From: Gossypium raimondii
Taxonomy: Eukaryota > Streptophyta > Magnoliopsida > Malvales > Malvaceae
DNA length: 64,000 bases
Reading direction: 5' to 3'
Assembly: GCF_025698545.1 (NCBI RefSeq)
Contig: NC_068566.1
Location: 45,797,192 to 45,861,191, forward strand
A program made the translations under genes and the position numbers. Every line of letters begins with the position of its first letter. Positions within the stretch are counted from its first letter, which is position 1. Below the pieces are notes generated by a model that saw only the letters and a list, made by a program, of their open reading frames with translations, was not told the DNA's origin and did not search any database. Of this stretch, positions 60,720-64,000 are shown piece by piece.

Positions 60720-63700
60720 TTTTTCTTTGGGTTAAATTAATAGCTGAGGATATCAATTACTAGCTTACTGGCAAAAGTTTCAGATTTCATGAAAGTCGAA
60801 GCTGCTCAAATGTTATATATCTGATTTTAAATAAGTTATATATTTTATTCTAAACATGTTAATATCCATTCAAATTTTTACTTAGAAAAAGGAAAAAACT
60901 AGGCTATAGTATTCAGTTGTGTTGTTTCCATGGATATTGGATGAGAAATCTAAGTTCAGGCTATATCTCAGTAATCCTATTAAGAGATGACTCAATAAAG
61001 ATAATCTCATTAAGAATATCATTCAATAAATTACCATTTCAATTCAGGTAACGGGTTACCCCCAACCCTAAATTATTAAATTCCTAAGTCTCATGCTGGG
61101 CTAGTTTTAAGCTCAAAATCTAGCATTTTTTATGAGCTTAAGGCTGCAGTGCATATTGACCGACGGAGTTAAAATCTCGGCCCGTGATACATTCGTGACC
61201 ACCCAGCAGCACCATGCTGTCGTCATCCCTTGCTATTGCGCCAAGTCTTTTGGTCTTCTCCCTCCCAATTCAAGGTGGTATTGGCTTTCATCTTTTAACA
61301 TAAGTCTCATTAGATATTTACCAATGCGCTTTCCTTACATGGTAGGTTGTGGCCCCAAATTGAAGTGTTTTGAGGGCAAAACACAAGTTCTATTATTTTA
61401 TTCGTTACAACTTTATAAATTTTAAAGGTCTAAAAGGTAATTAAAAGACTAAGGCTCTATGTCAAGGCTCGAGATTTTAACATTGATCATGTGTGGTCTT
61501 AAATTCGATTCCCACGACAATGAGCTTAAGTTAGCTTTAGATCCTTGCTCAACAGAGGCTTGACAAACTTTGCTTAGACAAGTAAACAAGGAAGAGAATG
61601 CAAGAGAGTTGGGAGAATGTGGTAGTGTTATTACTCAAAAGCTAGCTTGGATGTGTTATACTTGATTATCACATAGTAGGCCCCCACCTCAACTCTATCT
61701 TCCTTACTAATGAACCGGGCCATGGTGCATAGGTACTCTTCAATGCAGTGGAGACGAGATGACGTGTTATATTATGACCATGTACAAAAGTGCTGCCTAT
61801 GGAACCTCTTGACAACCCCTTTTTTTTATAAGGTCCTATCGGGATAGGTAGGACCAAATGAGAGAGGGGTGCCTCTCTTTATATAAGCAAACTCTATTTG
61901 ATCTAACAATTACAAACGATTACAATCAACAGCGCATTTAGAGCCTTCCCACTTAACTTTATTAAATGCTATACATAGATGGATAGTTCTAGAGCTTCCG
62001 AAATATTCTACATGGTTCTACAAGGATCCAGTTTATTTTTTGGATTTCTAGTCTTCTGGGGCACTTTAAAAACTCAGTTGTCTCGTGTTTGCCCAGTTTT
62101 GAGCTTGATGAGGCCTTACTCACTCGCGGATCGTGACACCTACCTGTCATCTTAGTGCATCTCTTCTTTAGAAAAGCCTTCTTTGTGTCATTAAAATAGT
62201 TTGAATTCCATCACTAATTATCGAATGGCAAGCCAAAATGATCAAATTTGCTGGTAGTTCAAATTGACACTTTAACTTAAAAGTGATACAGCTGCATGGG
62301 TACGAAGATTGTGACCCAGTGGGTCTAAATGTGAGGTTTGAAACCATATGTCAATACTTTGCATTTATGAAAATGGTTGACATTGAGAAATCTTTTGCAT
62401 ATTATGAAAATTTGTAATTTGGTTCGTCGTAGGATCTCTGATGCAAATGTGGAAAGACAAAGGGAAAGTGCAAAATAACTTTACATTTCTCTTTGGAAAT
62501 TTATTCTCGGAGATAGAAAGATTAAAATGGTCACCTATAGATAGGATTAGAAAAGATCGTTTCGATTTGAAAAAAAAAATTAATTTTTTTAATTTTGAGT
62601 TGATCAAATTGAATTATTTGAATTATTTTTAAAATTAATTTAAGTAAATAATTCAATTTGATGTACGTATCTTTTGAGACTCTAATAGTTTTGAAAATAT
62701 GCAAATGGCTCCTTTTAAAAATTCAAAATAATCTTCTAAAATTTAAAATATTTATAAAATAATTTTTCAAAATTATATATATATATATATAGATTCAAAG
62801 AATTAAATTTGATTTAAAATCTTAAATACATATATAAATACTAAATTATCAAATCAAGTTTATCGTACATACGTACATATGGCAGTTGCAATTTGAAGAA
62901 ACACTAAGAAAAAGCTGGCAACACATTATACCTTGCCTCATCTATAAACACTTCCGATTCAATCCAAGTTAAAGGAGTTTGTCAGTCAGACAATCTTTGC
63001 CATTATATTGAATATTGAAGACTATTTTAAATAAATATGTGATCATATTCGATTGTGATTCAACAAGCCTTTTTACTCGTATATATTGACTACTTGTTTA
63101 GGTTATATGGCCGAATGGAGAGAGCACTATCAGTTTTACTGTTTTAGAGGATTAACTCATTAGGTAAAAGCTTCACAGAAATTTTCAAACCCCATAAATA
63201 ATGTTTTTATGTTGATTATTAGTGTGTGGGGATAAAAATAAATTTACGAGAAATTAATGTTATATCTTTTTTAAGGTTTTATTCGCCCGTGTGTAAAAGA
63301 GTTATTGACAAATAAACCTCGAAGATACAATGAACCCGAAGTTTTGCACTGACGAAAACAATCCACTAAGCATTGAGTGGAGCATATGGAATAATCTAAA
63401 AATATAAAAAAATAATGAAAGAACATATTTGACTCCTATTTATAAAAATTCTCATCTCTCTTAGTAGGAACACGACTATCTAAATAGATAGTCACATGTT
63501 TTAATAATAAACGCTATATATTTTGAAAATATTCCAACGATATGAGGTGTGCGAAACTATTCTTGATTCCAGGTTGAATGGAGGAAATACAACCATGGAC
63601 CAACACAAGTCTTTTTCTTGGACCTTAGAGGCAAAAGCAATCACCCGAACCAATACGCAACACTACAGCTCAAACACACATAAATTTATAAATACAAAAA

Positions 63701-64000
63701 CTTTATATTAGTCTATGGTGTATATGCTTTGGTCCTTTTCAATCTTTATTGCGTTGTTTTTACTTTCCAAACTTTTCGAGATTGTACAAATTGGAGAAGA
63801 CCAAAAACTTTGGCATTGATACATAAAATATAAGTTTCAAACACGTAATAATTGATCAATTTTGAAACTTCACCATAAATCACATGACAACGTACGTAGT
63901 TTGGTGGAATTTGTGGTCTGGGTAGTTCTTGAGTTCAATTTTCGACAACCTTTTTAAATATTTTCTTGATAATCTTTTTAAATATCTGGGTCTAAATTGA
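60720..64000. other. Right-hand intergenic region
   Basis: No gene is seen. About 61440-61930 is less AT-rich and looks like LTR-type retroelement DNA (AGTAGGCCCCCACCTCAACT, CCGGGCCATGGTGCATAGG and a TTTATATAAGC site near 61879), but termini were not found. An (AT)n microsatellite lies at about 62777-62791. The remainder is AT-rich without recognisable features. Confidence 0.4.

Noticed and set aside
63098..63170. tRNA-like phrase TGGCCGAATGGAGAGAGC
   Set aside because: No B box or acceptor-stem pairing follows at the right distance.

Overview
The window is plant nuclear DNA. It is AT-rich, the genes are sparse and carry GT-AG introns, and the space between them is filled with small DNA transposons and decayed retroelements. 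The protein families and the style of the repeats (including LTR-like sequence with a CACACGG...CACACGGGTGTG core) suggest Malvaceae, most likely cotton (Gossypium). That assignment is from recalled resemblance, not from a search.

Five intact protein-coding genes can be supported. (1) A single-exon MATE-family transporter of the DTX48/49/50 clade, minus strand, 1365-2927. (2) A single-exon DREB-subfamily AP2/ERF factor of the ERF025/026/027 type, 17339-17869. (3) A single-exon DREB1/CBF-type AP2 factor, 34894-35496, sharing an acidic tail and a terminal LWSY motif with gene 2. (4) A nine-exon NUP50-like nucleoporin with a C-terminal Ran-binding domain, 45713-49655. (5) A ten-exon SPX-MFS vacuolar phosphate transporter (PHT5/VPT family), 57461-60495. 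Both multi-exon models were assembled by hand; every junction keeps the reading frame, giving 446 and 693 residues. The gene set resembles a block that, from memory, is scattered over several Arabidopsis regions (MATE, ERF025-type, CBF/DDF, NUP50-like, PHT5), so the order looks ancestral.

The space between genes is rich in mobile DNA with readable boundaries: a 1.25-kb hAT-like element with 8-bp target duplication and a 455-bp tract without a single C (29295-30542); a 1.28-kb Mutator-like element with 9-bp duplication that splits an already broken S-protein-homolog gene (37597-38874); a 4.2-kb candidate PIF/Harbinger-like element with TTA duplication that holds exon fragments resembling NADH-cytochrome b5 reductase 1 and a RAF-like kinase (39662-43829); a 1.26-kb foldback that ends 350 bp before the DREB1 start; three related short MULE-like elements; a copia-like solo LTR; a 660-bp palindrome-ended insertion in NUP50 intron 3; and Tourist-like and SINE-like elements.

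No rRNA gene, intact tRNA gene, CRISPR array or viral gene was seen. The most interesting parts are the gene-fragment-carrying element, the disrupted S-protein-homolog locus, the C-free hAT interior and the transposon-packed upstream region of the DREB1 gene.
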